Assembly: GCA_036426205.1 (NCBI GenBank)
Contig: CM071568.1
Span: forward strand, 51,310,040-51,374,039
Origin: Ascaphus truei
Lineage: Eukaryota > Chordata > Amphibia > Anura > Ascaphidae
Direction of reading: 5' to 3'
DNA: 64,000 nucleotides
Under the pieces are notes generated by a model. That model ran no database searches. It was not told the origin of the DNA and saw nothing but the letters and a program-made list of their open reading frames with translations. Position 1 is the first letter of the stretch. Every line of letters begins with the position of its first letter. This document shows, piece by piece, positions 41,090-52,740 of this stretch. The translations under genes and the position numbers were made by a program.

Positions 41090-41955
41090 GCATAGGGAGG
41101 GGGAGGGGGAGGGGAAGGCGGGAAGGGAGGGCCGGGAAGGGGGCCACCAGTGGCCGGCGGCGCGCAAACTTTATACCGGAACGGGAGCCGCGGACAATGG
41201 GAGCGAGGGGCCGCAAGCGGGGAAGGGGGAATAGTGAGCGAAAGGGTGAACGTCGGGGGGGGAGGGCGCACGAACAGGAGGGAAGGGCGCAGGAGGGTGG
41301 GGCAATAAGGGGGACAGGGGGAAATAGGGGACCAGGGGAAACTGAGGCGGCGATAAGGGGCAACCTGAAGAGGGTGGAGGGAGGGAGGGGCGAAGGGGGA
41401 GGGGAGGCCGAACGGGGGGAGGGGGAGGGGGAGAAGGGGGGACCGAGGCGCATGAGTCTGGGGAGAGGGGGCCGAAGGGGGATAGGGGTGAGGGGGGAGG
41501 GCCGCACAGGAAGGGGCGGACGGCAGGGAAGCGGGGAGTGAGGGGTGGAGTGGATGAGGAGCGGGGAGGACAGGGGGGAGGGGGCAGGGCCGACCAGGGG
41601 GATGGGGAAGGGCGGAGGGGGGACGGTGGACAGGGGGGGAGGGTGGCAAGGCGGAGGGGGAACAAGGGGTGCGAGGCGGGAGGGAGGGGGAGGGGTCGGG
41701 GGGGGAAAGGGAGGGGCGGGCAAGGGGGGTAGGGACGCTTCGGCAAGGGCGGGGAGGGAGGGTGCGCTTGGGGGGCGGGCTGGTGCCCGGAGGGGGGAAA
41801 AGAAGGGGGGGAGGGGGGGAGGTGCGGGGAGGCGGGCGGAAGGGGGGGGAGCGGGGGGGACGGGGGGGAGGGGGGGAAGGGGGGGAAGGGAGGGGAAGGG
41901 GGGAAGGGGGGAGGGGGGAAGGGGGGGAGGGGGGGGAGGGGGGGGGGGTTTTTTT
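41090..41955. repeat. ~860-bp G-rich purine tract
   Basis: Plus strand is overwhelmingly G with A and scattered C, in runs of 3-9 G separated by one to three bases. It ends in a 10-G run followed by T8. This gives dozens of potential G-quadruplex units and extreme strand asymmetry. The Pro-rich frames of up to 371 codons on the minus strand and the Gly/Arg-rich frames on the plus strand are artefacts of composition. Confidence 0.9.
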
Positions 41956-42029
41956 TTGGATGGGGGGGATGGAGGGCGAAGACAGCAAAAGACACTCCTG
42001 TCCAGGACGAATTGCAGTCCAATGTCAAA

Positions 42030-42180
42030 CTGAATGAGACTGCCAGGGACCTCCACTTTGTTAATCCGATGGGCCATTAGTCTGTTTGCAGAAATGTCAC
42101 AGAGAAATGTTGTGAGCGCATTACTGGGAAGATTGCCCCAGATTTTCAAAGGAAAGTTTTTTTTTCGGATACTCGTTGCT
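42030..42180 (+). mobile_element. Relic of the GCCGACGAGTATTC MITE family
   Basis: GAGACTGCCAGGGACC, CCGATGGGCCATTAGTCTG, GCAGAAATGTCAC and GCCCCAGATTTTC.AA match the right half of the MITE at 26.69 kb. It ends ATACTCGTTG, a decayed terminus. The left half is missing, replaced by the G-rich tract. Confidence 0.75.
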
Positions 42181-44565
42181 GCATCTGTACTTATACATTT
42201 GTCATTTAAGTATTGATGTCTGGAATATTTAAGGGTTACATGTACCTTAGCATAGAATTCTGGAAGCTGTATTGTGAAAGTACAGGTTTATTATTGTTTG
42301 AAACCTTTTAAGGGACCTTCATACATACACATACACATTGCTCGTTTGTTATTTAAAGTTGCACAGTTTGGACATCTAAAGTGGAGACTTTTGAGGTCTC
42401 AAAAGTTTGGACACAACCAGGCTATGAAAAATCCCTATGAGGAATGTATGCAAACTTTTGGCTGTTGTATTCCTGAAGATTCACAGAGATTCTGAGCCAA
42501 GAATCCACAGCTGCACTTTTACACATTGAAAGCCACACAGCTGCACAAGAACTTATACCTAGGAGGGACACTTGCATTAATCATATTTAATATTTTGACA
42601 GGGGTGCTGTTTTATTTAACTTTATTTGTTAATATGACCTGGACTTGAACCCAATAACGCAAGAAGTATAAATGAATAATATTTGTGTGTAAAAGGTTTT
42701 CAATTAGTACAACAATATTTGATAATATGAGTATACTGTGTGGGTTTCTTTTCTACAATAACATATACATATTGCAACCTACTAGACATTTTGGAGACTG
42801 AGACATATATTCTGATTTGTAAATGTATAGAAATATGTTATTTTTTCAATTAAATGAAAACCTCTTATTATATTTGAATGTGTTTCCTAATTCAGGATAA
42901 ATGTAATAGCTTTTAAACTTTAAGTCAAAGTACACATGATATATTTTATACATATTGCAGTTTTTTGTGAGACAGGTAGTATCTAACATACTGTATAAGA
43001 AAAAAAAATCAAGAATGCAGTAGTTTTCCCAAGGTTGATTAAATACGATGGTGCTCAAGATCAGATAGAATCCATTGAAGGCTAGAGAGATAACATATCT
43101 CATGTTGAACAGACACATGTAAAAGACCAGTTGTCATTCCCATTACCTAGAACTAGAGGTGAAGCCAATGCTGATTACAGCACAAAAATCTAGATGCATT
43201 TCAATACTTTACAGCTGTTGTAACACCTGCATAGCATCCACTTGTGTAATAATCATCAGCTGGTCTTACAATTGTCAAGTCAGTGGAAGTACCTTTTGGA
43301 CATAGACTGTTCAATTATCACAAGGCAATCAGTGAGTAAATCATGATGTGGACTTTGTATAGTATTTGATCTGAGACGCAGAGCAAACTCTTGTGACCTC
43401 AGCCAGGTAAATTTAACTTCTGACCCCCATGTAAGCACATCAGATAAGGACTCATTGTGCTTATAGATTCTACTATGCATGGATTAGTATAATCTTAGGT
43501 TATAGATACATACGTATACTACAAACTAGAATTTAATAATTTTAATTCCAAAGCAAGATACAATCACAGCCACCTACAGTATGCAGTGGAATTATTTCAT
43601 AGCATTTTTGGGGGCCTATTACCTTAAACTCTGAAATTGGTAATGCACAGTTGAGGATCACCTCACACATCCCACTGAAGAGTTAAAGATTTAACATTTT
43701 AGTGAATAAACTATGACATTATCACTTCCCATTAACATTATGGCACAGAACCATAATGATTTGCACTGAAACCATACAGTTTTAATCCTCTTTGCCAGTC
43801 ATACTGTAGGTGACAAACATACTGTACATTGTATTTTCATGATCAATACACTTACCCTTTGAGCGATCAGATGTGCCCTTTTGGCTCTGGAGGGGTTTAG
43901 CACAATGCATACAACTACTCCTTGCCCACCAGGTGTTTCTTACTCAATATAAATCTACCGATGTAGCAAGACTTACTGTTCCCGTGTCCATGGGGAAAAA
44001 AAGGTAAATGCCTCAGAACTTAATTGCAAGTCACAGCCAGTGACCGTGGCTGTCCAGTGGTGTTTTGCAGCTTTTGTAGTTCTTTGAAGTAACAATACTG
44101 TAGGTAATGCTAATGTGTAGTTAAGCTAGCTGTTTTTAAGACACCTCTTCTTCCCATACTCTTTCAATGCTAGAAAACTAAAGACATCAGTCTTTATAAA
44201 TGGTAACATATTTCTTAAAGTTAATGACAGAAACATAGCATATATCGGTGAATATTTTATTACAATATTTATTACTTCATACAAGAACATACATAACAAA
44301 GACTTTCCCCCCCCAAAAAAATCCAATCTTCCATCAACATGCAGAAATCTTCAGAGAATTGGGGAGCGCAGGTACAAAAAAAAATGAGATATACAGTAAG
44401 GAAATACAAAAATGCAATACTATTTTTTTTACAAAGTAGTAGGATGGGTAATCTGATACAGATGCAGTGTTGCCTTCGGTCATGGCTCCTTAAAGGCAAC
44501 CCCCACGCACGCATGAAATTTTGTGCACGATTCACCTGGTTTTATAAAAGCCATAGCCATAGCGG
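42181..44565. other. AT-rich unique sequence
   Basis: No gene recognised. The segment 43960-44125 resembles the repeat at 24.7 kb. Confidence 0.4.
43960..44125 (+). repeat. Diverged interspersed repeat, copy 2 (partner ~24715-24895)
   Basis: GATGTAGCAAGACTTAC, GGCTGTCCAGTGGTGTTTTG and TAGGTAATGCTAATGTGTAG align in order with the 24.7-kb copy. Confidence 0.4.
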
Positions 44566-44676
44566 CAACAAACTGTGAGCTATTCTGATCACAATATGAT
44601 CCCTGCTGTTTAGTCTGCGCACACTCACACACTTGGCTCAAAACAGCTCCATGCAGAATTACCTACCTCTGTCATA

Positions 44677-46176
44677 ATGAACCTGCTTTTTACCTCCACT
44701 TTGTTCTTTCTCATGGCCTCATTGAAATGTTATTCTCTCTATCCACTACAAACGCCTCCCTCCTTGCCCACGCCCAACATCACCATACACCCTGGATTAC
44801 TCAAAAGCCTTGCGCTATCTACTGAATGTTGGTGGAGAACCCTGAAAACCAGCACACCAACCACCACACACTCAAATGGCAAACATCATAAAGTAACAAC
44901 TTGCGAACAACTACTCAAATTTTTACTCATACTATTACTCTCTTTAGCAGGTGATATTGAATCTAACCCAGGTCCTCCCACTTCAACTCTGTCCCACACC
45001 CCTGAGAATACCCCCTTCAAATTCCAAAAAGGGCTACCTGTCGCCCATATAAATATCCGGAGTCTACTGCCCAAACTGTATGAACTAAGGGCATGGTACC
45101 TTATGCATAAACCAAAAGCCATCATTCTTACAGAAACATGGCTAACCCCTAAAACCCCTGATGCACATATTAACCATTCAGGATACTCCATTTCTAGGAG
45201 AGATAGGTCAAAGAGAGGAGGAGGGGTGTTATTTTATATTGCAGACACCTTAAAATGTACACTGTTAAATTGCCACCCAAGCCCAACCTCTTTTGAAATC
45301 CTAGTTGGCAGAATCTGCTTGCCCTTTTCTAAGCCCATCTTGCTAGCTGGCATCTACCGCCCCCCTAAAGCCCCTCTACAATCTCTGACTGATATCACCC
45401 AGTTTCTTGGCCCCATTTCCTCTCTGAATGAGAAGAGTGAGCTGCTAGTTCTTGGGGATTTCCACTTCAATTGGCTTCACCCTAAAAACCACAAAATCCA
45501 CACACAAATTAAATCGCTTAACCTATCGCAACTTATTTCCCAACCCACACAGACAAACCTGAAATCACACAACCATTCCTTGCTTGACTGGATTCTCTCC
45601 TCAAATTCCAGCAGAATCCAATCCTCTGGCATCCTTCCTGACATTTTCAGTGACCATGCAACAGTGTACTGTGTAAGGAAAATTAAACCACCCCAATCAA
45701 GCCATAAAGTTCTCCTCACTAGAACATTTAGAAACTTTAACCCACAAAAGTTTCTGGCTGACCTTAACAACTGCCCTTGGCACAGAATCGATTTAATTCC
45801 TGACCCTGATTCTGCGCTCGACTATTTCCAATCCGAGTTCTTAAAAATCTGTGATACCCATGCTCCACTACGCAGAATAAGAGTACGGGGTGAACACCTT
45901 CCATGGGTTACACCTGACCTCATAGCACTCTACCAGTTCAGGGATGCCTTGTGGAAAAGTCACAAAGTAACTGGCACTACCAAGGATCTCAATCACTACA
46001 GATGCCTGCGGAACATGTGCACAAGGCAAATAAGGCATGCAAAAGCACAATATTACTCTGACAATCTCTCCAAAACACATCAAACCCAGCTAACGTCTGG
46101 AAGGTTATCAACAACATATTCCAGCCTTCTAACCATCAACAGCCAAGTAATATCACTAAGGGCGATATTACTCTGA
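44677..46176 (+). pseudogene. LINE ORF, N-terminal half: leader, 2A motif, AP-type endonuclease
   Basis: The ATG at 44677 opens 499 codons. Residues 1-25 are hydrophobic (MNLLFTSTLFFLMASL). Residues 93-100 are DIESNPGP, matching the DxExNPGP 2A consensus, preceded by a Leu-rich stretch. The endonuclease follows: HINIRSL (Asn126), LTETWL (Glu153), RGGGVLFY, AGIYRPP, LGDFHFNW (Asp261, Asn265), LLDWILSS (Asp304) and FSDHATV (Asp326-His327). All catalytic positions look present. The enzyme nicks the target for target-primed reverse transcription. The frame is lost near 46090 and ends LRAILL with TGA at 46174; the true continuation (WKVINNIF...) lies in another frame. The duplication begins inside the endonuclease at 45485. 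Confidence 0.85.
44953..44976 (+). other. 2A-like ribosome-skipping motif
   Basis: GATATTGAATCTAACCCAGG then TCCT encodes DIESNPGP. 2A sequences make ribosomes skip the Gly-Pro bond. 2A-like sequences are documented in CR1, L2, Rex1 and Crack clade LINEs, located before the endonuclease as here. It would release a 99-residue leader peptide. All invariant residues (D, E, N, P, G, P) are intact. Confidence 0.85.
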
Positions 46177-47138
46177 CAAACCCCACCGACATTGCAAATG
46201 CATTCAATGATTACTTTGTGCGGTGTGCTACTAATTTATTAGCGAAACGCAGCCCAAACCACAAACCTGAATCTTATCCTGGGAGTACCCTCATAGCCCC
46301 ACCCCCTCCCAACACTGCCCACAATTTTCAATTTGGCCCAGTATCCGAAGAGGAGATTACACAAGCGCTTCTCAAATTAAAACTAAGCAGCCAATGTGGA
46401 CCTGACTTACTACAATCTAGGTTCCTAAGACTTGGTGCCCCAGCAATTGCCTAACCAATTGTTTCCATAGTCAACTCTATCCTGTCTGCAGGCCATATCC
46501 CTTAGACCTGGAAAGCTGCCAGAGTTGTCCCAATCTTCAAAAGTGGGGACAAAAACACTGTCTCAAACTACAGGCCAATCTCCCTTCTCCCAATCCTATC
46601 CAAAGTCATGGAAAAATGTGTCCACTCCCAATTAAGCGATTACTATAACAAGACAAATTTCCCTAGCCAATTCCAATCTGGGTTTCGCCCCAAACACTCT
46701 ACCGTAACTACCCTGCTAAAAGTTTGCAATTAAATCCAGTGTGGAATGGAACGGGGTCAACTCACTGGTACAGTATTCCAAGATTTTGCACAGGCTTTTG
46801 ATACTGTTGATCATGCTATCCTGCTTAACAAACTCCAGAGCTCTGGAATAGGGAAGCATGCTTTAAACTGGTTTCAATCCTACCTATCAGGTAGATCCCA
46901 ACATGTGTCCATCTCTGGCTCTAACCCCCTGGATATCACTTGTGGCGCTCCGCAAGGCTCTGTTCTGGGGCCCCTACTCTTCTCATTGTTCATCAATGAT
47001 CTTCCCACAGCTTGTCAGGAAGCCTCAATACACATGTATGCAGATGACACAATCCTATATGCACACAGCCATAGCCTCTCTGACCTTCAACACATACTTC
47101 AGTCTGACTTTTTGAGACTCGAAAACTGGATTTCCCAA
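45485..47138 (+). repeat. 1654-bp tandem duplication, unit 1
   Basis: Aligns with 47139-48792 at a constant offset of 1654. The only difference I found is G at 47112 against C at 48766 (Leu against Phe in DF[L/F]RLENW). The junction lies within an A-run (CCCAAAAAACC), i.e. 4-bp microhomology. The unit spans the end of the endonuclease, the linker and most of the RT. Confidence 0.93.
46090..47130 (+). pseudogene. LINE reverse transcriptase, first (partial) copy
   Basis: Read across frames and stops. Pieces include IANAFNDYFV, a linker frame (46218-46454), NYRPISLLPILSKVMEKC (about 46568), FRPKHSTVTTLLKVC, then the frame at 46746: FQDFAQAFDTVDHAILL (motif A, catalytic Asp of FDTVD), GAPQGSVLGPLLFSLFINDL (motif B) and MYADDTILYAHS (motif C, YADD). 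Stops occur at APAIA-TAA, HIP-TAG and VCN-TAA. After DFLRLENWISQ it runs into the duplicated endonuclease segment, so thumb and C-terminus are missing. Confidence 0.85.
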
Positions 47139-48792
47139 AAAACCACAAAATCCACACACAAATTAAATCGCTTAACCTATCGCAACTTATTTCCCAACCC
47201 ACACAGACAAACCTGAAATCACACAACCATTCCTTGCTTGACTGGATTCTCTCCTCAAATTCCAGCAGAATCCAATCCTCTGGCATCCTTCCTGACATTT
47301 TCAGTGACCATGCAACAGTGTACTGTGTAAGGAAAATTAAACCACCCCAATCAAGCCATAAAGTTCTCCTCACTAGAACATTTAGAAACTTTAACCCACA
47401 AAAGTTTCTGGCTGACCTTAACAACTGCCCTTGGCACAGAATCGATTTAATTCCTGACCCTGATTCTGCGCTCGACTATTTCCAATCCGAGTTCTTAAAA
47501 ATCTGTGATACCCATGCTCCACTACGCAGAATAAGAGTACGGGGTGAACACCTTCCATGGGTTACACCTGACCTCATAGCACTCTACCAGTTCAGGGATG
47601 CCTTGTGGAAAAGTCACAAAGTAACTGGCACTACCAAGGATCTCAATCACTACAGATGCCTGCGGAACATGTGCACAAGGCAAATAAGGCATGCAAAAGC
47701 ACAATATTACTCTGACAATCTCTCCAAAACACATCAAACCCAGCTAACGTCTGGAAGGTTATCAACAACATATTCCAGCCTTCTAACCATCAACAGCCAA
47801 GTAATATCACTAAGGGCGATATTACTCTGACAAACCCCACCGACATTGCAAATGCATTCAATGATTACTTTGTGCGGTGTGCTACTAATTTATTAGCGAA
47901 ACGCAGCCCAAACCACAAACCTGAATCTTATCCTGGGAGTACCCTCATAGCCCCACCCCCTCCCAACACTGCCCACAATTTTCAATTTGGCCCAGTATCC
48001 GAAGAGGAGATTACACAAGCGCTTCTCAAATTAAAACTAAGCAGCCAATGTGGACCTGACTTACTACAATCTAGGTTCCTAAGACTTGGTGCCCCAGCAA
48101 TTGCCTAACCAATTGTTTCCATAGTCAACTCTATCCTGTCTGCAGGCCATATCCCTTAGACCTGGAAAGCTGCCAGAGTTGTCCCAATCTTCAAAAGTGG
48201 GGACAAAAACACTGTCTCAAACTACAGGCCAATCTCCCTTCTCCCAATCCTATCCAAAGTCATGGAAAAATGTGTCCACTCCCAATTAAGCGATTACTAT
48301 AACAAGACAAATTTCCCTAGCCAATTCCAATCTGGGTTTCGCCCCAAACACTCTACCGTAACTACCCTGCTAAAAGTTTGCAATTAAATCCAGTGTGGAA
48401 TGGAACGGGGTCAACTCACTGGTACAGTATTCCAAGATTTTGCACAGGCTTTTGATACTGTTGATCATGCTATCCTGCTTAACAAACTCCAGAGCTCTGG
48501 AATAGGGAAGCATGCTTTAAACTGGTTTCAATCCTACCTATCAGGTAGATCCCAACATGTGTCCATCTCTGGCTCTAACCCCCTGGATATCACTTGTGGC
48601 GCTCCGCAAGGCTCTGTTCTGGGGCCCCTACTCTTCTCATTGTTCATCAATGATCTTCCCACAGCTTGTCAGGAAGCCTCAATACACATGTATGCAGATG
48701 ACACAATCCTATATGCACACAGCCATAGCCTCTCTGACCTTCAACACATACTTCAGTCTGACTTTTTCAGACTCGAAAACTGGATTTCCCAA
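47139..48792 (+). repeat. 1654-bp tandem duplication, unit 2
   Basis: Second unit, continuing without break into the rest of the RT and the C-terminal region. It carries the same frameshift and stops as unit 1, so duplication followed inactivation. Confidence 0.93.
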
Positions 48793-49547
48793 AACAAACT
48801 GTTTTTAAACACTGACAAGACTGTAACGATGGTATTTGGGACCAAGACTACATTTTTAAAGCTTCCAGCGACTGAGCTCCAGATTAGAACCAACAGTAAC
48901 ACCACCCTAACTGCTGTTACTAGTTTTAAATATCTGGGCATATGGTTTGACTCCCACTTAACATTTGGGATGCACATTGATACCCTGATAACAAAGACCT
49001 ATTCCAAACTATGGGTACTTTACAGGAACAAATCCTCCCTACGTCTCCTGGTCAGAAAACGTATCGCACAGCAGATGCTAATGCCAATTATTGACTATGG
49101 AGACATAGTATATCGCTCGGCACCTCAAACCCACGCACACTTGACACCCTCTACAATTCAATTTGTCGTTTTGTTCTCCAATGCAACTATAACACACATC
49201 ACAGCGAAATGCTCAAAGAACTAGATTGGTCATCACTCGAGTCTAGACTCAAAGTTCACCTTTCCTGACTTGCCTTCAAATTCTTTATGGGCAAGCTACC
49301 CAGCTACCTGAACAAGCTCCTCACCCCTTCCACATGCAGCACCAATCACCTGAGATCAGACTCCAAAAGACTGTTCATGGTCCCAAGGCTCAACAAAGTA
49401 TTCGGCCGCTCCTCCTTCTCTTACCGTGCACCCCAAAACTGGAACAACCTACCAGAGACTCTCACATCCACCACCAGTTTAAGTTCTTTCAAATCTAAGG
49501 CTGTCACACATTTTAATCTGGTCTGTAACTGTTTCATACGCCCATAA
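47744..49547 (+). pseudogene. LINE reverse transcriptase and C-terminal region, second copy
   Basis: Repeats the RT with the same stops. It is then continuous from 48400 through motifs A, B and C, NKLFLNTDKTVTMVFG (thumb entry), KYLGIWFDSHLTFG (motif E-like) and IIDYGDIVY to 49224, where the frame is lost. The C-terminus continues at 49287-49547: MGKLPSYLNKLL, RAPQNWNNLPETL and FKSKAVTHFNL. These are typical of the CR1/Rex1 group C-terminal region. A TGA interrupts the segment KVHLS.LAFKFFMGK near 49266, which reads Cys in the 63.5-kb copy. Confidence 0.85.
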
Positions 49548-49735
49548 TATATATTATCTTTAACTGTGCACGCAATGTCTTGTATATAATGTATACCCTG
49601 CTCATTTATGTAACTGTATTTGTAAACATGTATTTGTCCTCATAACGCTGTGCCCAGGACATACATAAAACGAGAGGTAACTCTCAATGTATTACTTCCT
49701 GGTAAAATATTTTATTTATAAATAAAATAAATAAT

Positions 49736-50455
49736 AGCGGTTGACGGCACACCACGGGGGGGCACAAATTCCCCCGCGGACAGCCAATGGAGTGCCCATG
49801 GAGCGTTCTCTGGCGCCAGGTAGAAATGCATCTACATATAAAAAATGTGAGTGTGCCTATGAGGCATAAATCTATCATGGCAAATGTCGGGTTAAACCTT
49901 TTGACTACAGGTGTTTTCCCTTTAGTTACCCTTGGTATCTCGAAGTAGAATAGAGAAATGCAATAGTGCAGATGATAGCAAAATATAGCAACTTTATAGG
50001 TTTAAAAAAAAAAAAACATCAAAGTGTGCACTCACACTTTATCCAAATAAAAATCACAGAAGGTTCTTGCTTCATTACAAGCTGGATTTATCCATTATTG
50101 AAGGAAAAGATGAAGAAGAGTGATATAGCAGAAGAGTTCGGATTTAGATCAGTCTTTTCTATTTGGTTTTATGCCACACCAATTTTTTGGTACCTTTATA
50201 TACAGCTGATTTGGGCATATCATTACAAGCAATTAAGAATATGATTGGACGTCTATTGTGAAATGGTATTAAAAGTTGGTCAGGGAGCTGCCACTATTGA
50301 AAACAAATTAGCAGACTGCAAAAAAGTGCATAGTTAATGCAAGCCCACCCTTTATAAAGCACCAGTCTGGGTGCAAAATCTGCTGGAAGGTCCTTTTGTC
50401 TCCTTTTACTATGCCTTTGTCTCCATGGCTAATCAATAACTATACTTTTGTTAAT
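49736..50455. other. Unique sequence, nothing recognised
   Basis: A GC-rich patch at 49739-49830 (GGGGGGCACAAATTCCCCC) may be the end of an older repeat. Confidence 0.35.
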
Positions 50456-52730
50456 TTACTCAAATAATTTTTATTGATTTTCTACATTTGTCAATTATGG
50501 AGTGGAAGGGGGGACACAAAGTAGAGAGAGGAAAGGGAGGCGGGGAAGGGGTACAGCAACAGTTTTGACATTCTTGGTTACAATGAAACATCAAATATGC
50601 GAGATGATCAGGAAAGTTATACTGTAATTCACCAAAATACCATTCTGATACCAATGAGTCGTATTAGATATTAGTGCCAGTACATGACTGCAAGTCTCTC
50701 CGAGGCACCACTGGTCTCCCTACAGAAGGGTTCTAGATTGATGTAGGGTTGGCCAACCTGTCGAGGAGATTGATTTTTTTCCCCCACAAAATTTTTATAG
50801 AGTTTTCGAGCAGAAATATACAGAAATTAAACATTCAAAAGTTGATCTTAGGGGAAGGGGGGACAGGACAGCATCATAGAGAATCAGCAAGTCTTACTAC
50901 TTTATATAGTTTAAGGGTTGAGTGGTGTGCACGGGCGCCGCAAAGCGACTTCACCTAATGGTAAAAAGAGTCAGTCGGAGGAACTGGTTAAGTGAGGGGG
51001 AGCCGTAGTGTGTGACCTATGAGAGGGTGCCAGGGGGGCAACCGGGCTAACTATGGTAGGGGATTGGGACTGGATGGCCTTGGGGGCTACAGGCTCAGAG
51101 ACCTTAGGTCTATATGTGGACTACCTGCGTGTGCTATCCAGGGCAGCCAGACCTTTTGGAAATTGTGCTATGTGTCGTTTAGGAAGCTCGTCAATTTTTC
51201 CATCATACATATAAACCACACCTTATTTATAATATACATAATTGGTGGTAATTTGTCCTGTTTCCAAAGGCTCGCAATGGCACATCTTGTAGCTGTGGTA
51301 ATATGGGTTATTAGTTTATTTGCGGCCCTTGTGTGTTCTTGGAGTGGTTTGTTTAGCAGAAACAACCATGGGTCCAGGGGGATCTCCGAGCCCAGGACCT
51401 GCTGGATCCAGGATTTTACCTGTCCCCAAAGGTCCTGCACCCTGGGCCAGGACCACCACATATGTAGAAGTGAAGCCACTTCACCACAGCCTTATGGCAC
51501 ATAGGGGAGTAGCCCGGGACATATTTAGCAATATTCTCAGGTGTGTTGTACCAACGAGTCATAACTATATATGCGTTTTCACACATAGTTGAGCAAATAG
51601 AGCTCTTTGCTACCGACTCAAAGATCTCCTCCCAGTTGTCAGCCTCCAGTTCCTCTCCCAGATAAACCTCCCATTTTTTTTCCATAAAACTAAGCTTATC
51701 ATGGGGTCCTGCAGCTGGAAGGGATTGGCCGTATAGCCTCGAGATCAACCTTTGGTGGGAGTCTGCTCCTAAACGGATTTTCTCAAATAATTAAACCGGT
51801 TCTGTGGGCATAACTCTAGCATAGAAGGCCCTAATCTGAAGATATTGGAAGATCTCACTTGATGGAATTCCTTTTTCCTCTACCAGTTTGTGAAAGGGAG
51901 TTATCTTACGGTCATGGCTAATGTTTTCTGAAGTATTTTCGCAGCTTACTCTGGTTCTTTTTCTTTTTGAGAGCTTTAGTAGTTTTTGAGGCAATGTAGA
52001 CAGGTCCCGGATGAGGTAAGGTTTATATTTAAAGAGTCCTTTAGGGCAAGTTTGCTTACATATGCTTAGAGAGAGGGAGGCCCGGGGTGTTCATGGAGCT
52101 TGGGTTTAGGACGCCATTTTAGTCTGACGCTGCAAGGAGTTAAGTTAATATGTCCACTCCTTTCTGCTATTAGGGCCTCCACAGTGGCCGCGCTAGGCAG
52201 CAGCTAACAGCCGGGAGCCCTCTCCAACATCGGTGCTGTTCTTATCGGCTTTCAACAATTTTAAAGCTCCTGGTTGACCCGCGCCACCGATCGCGGCACT
52301 GGCCCACTGTTTCCCGCCTCCCTCGCGATCTCTGAGCTCACCTGATCGGGTTACGGATCCCGTGTGAGCTCCACACCAGGCCTGCGGGGAGCTTGACTTC
52401 GTCGGTCACTCTCCAGTCGTCTCAGTGTGGTCGCTAGGTTCGGCTCTTAAAGATTAATGGAGCTGTGTGAGTATAGTGGCCATCTTGGGCATCTCGTAGG
52501 GCTCAGGGGCAATCTGCAGAGCTTCCTGAGTGTTGTTTCGGCCACAGGAGAGGCTCAGGGCCCGATGCAGGGTGTCCAATAACACTGGAGGTTCAAGCCC
52601 CAGAGATTGGGGTAACCCAGAGTGTTTGTTGGGCGAATCTGTAAGTTTTGTGCATATAGTAGATCAGATATTGAGAAGCTGAGCAGACCTGCGACTGCAC
52701 AGCTCTGAGTCCTGGCCACGCCCCCAAAAT
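50456..52730 (-). mobile_element. L1 retrotransposon, internally deleted
   Basis: Read on the minus strand, it starts AATTTTGGGGGCGTGGCCAG, a typical L1 5' UTR opening, with ~650 bp of GC-rich 5' UTR to about 52060. It then jumps directly to the C-terminal part of ORF2 (51994-51168), a 3' UTR with purine-rich GGGGTACCC-free stretch near 50500-50560, and an A-rich end at about 50456. ORF1, endonuclease and the whole RT core are absent. The element is therefore a 5'+3' composite of about 2.3 kb instead of 6 kb. Confidence 0.75.
51168..51994 (-). pseudogene. L1 ORF2 C-terminal fragment, frameshifted
   Basis: Three frames together: ITPFHKLVEEKGIPSSEIF and QYLQIRAFYARVMP (51994 leftward), then SFMEKKWEVYLGEEL and TRWYNTPENIAKYVPGYSPM, then LLHMWWSWPRVQDLWGQVK. 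YNTP..AK..PGYSP.C and LLHMWW..PRVQDLW are the conserved L1 ORF2 C-terminal segment around the Cys-rich motif. The usual C..C.....H....C pattern is partly lost by frame changes and substitution. Non-functional. Confidence 0.82.
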
Positions 52731-52740
52731 TATACATTTA

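Larger units (their letters stand above)
44566..49735 (+). mobile_element. CR1/Rex1-group LINE, long but inactive, with internal tandem duplication
   Basis: One coding region with a 2A motif, an apurinic-type endonuclease and a reverse transcriptase, followed by a short 3' UTR and AATAAATAAAATAAATAAT tail. It would be ~3.5 kb long without the 1654-bp tandem duplication (45485-48792). Several stops and frameshifts are shared by both duplicated copies. The start is approximate; ATAGCGG occurs just before it (about 44556) and just after the tail (about 49735), a possible short target duplication. Further 3' copies lie at 1.3 kb and 63.3 kb. Confidence 0.85.

Noticed and set aside
41034..42149. 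371-codon Pro-rich frame on the minus strand (and 315- and 285-codon neighbours)
   Set aside because: All frames are open because the tract lacks A/T-rich stop codons. The protein is a readout of the G-rich repeat joined to a MITE relic.
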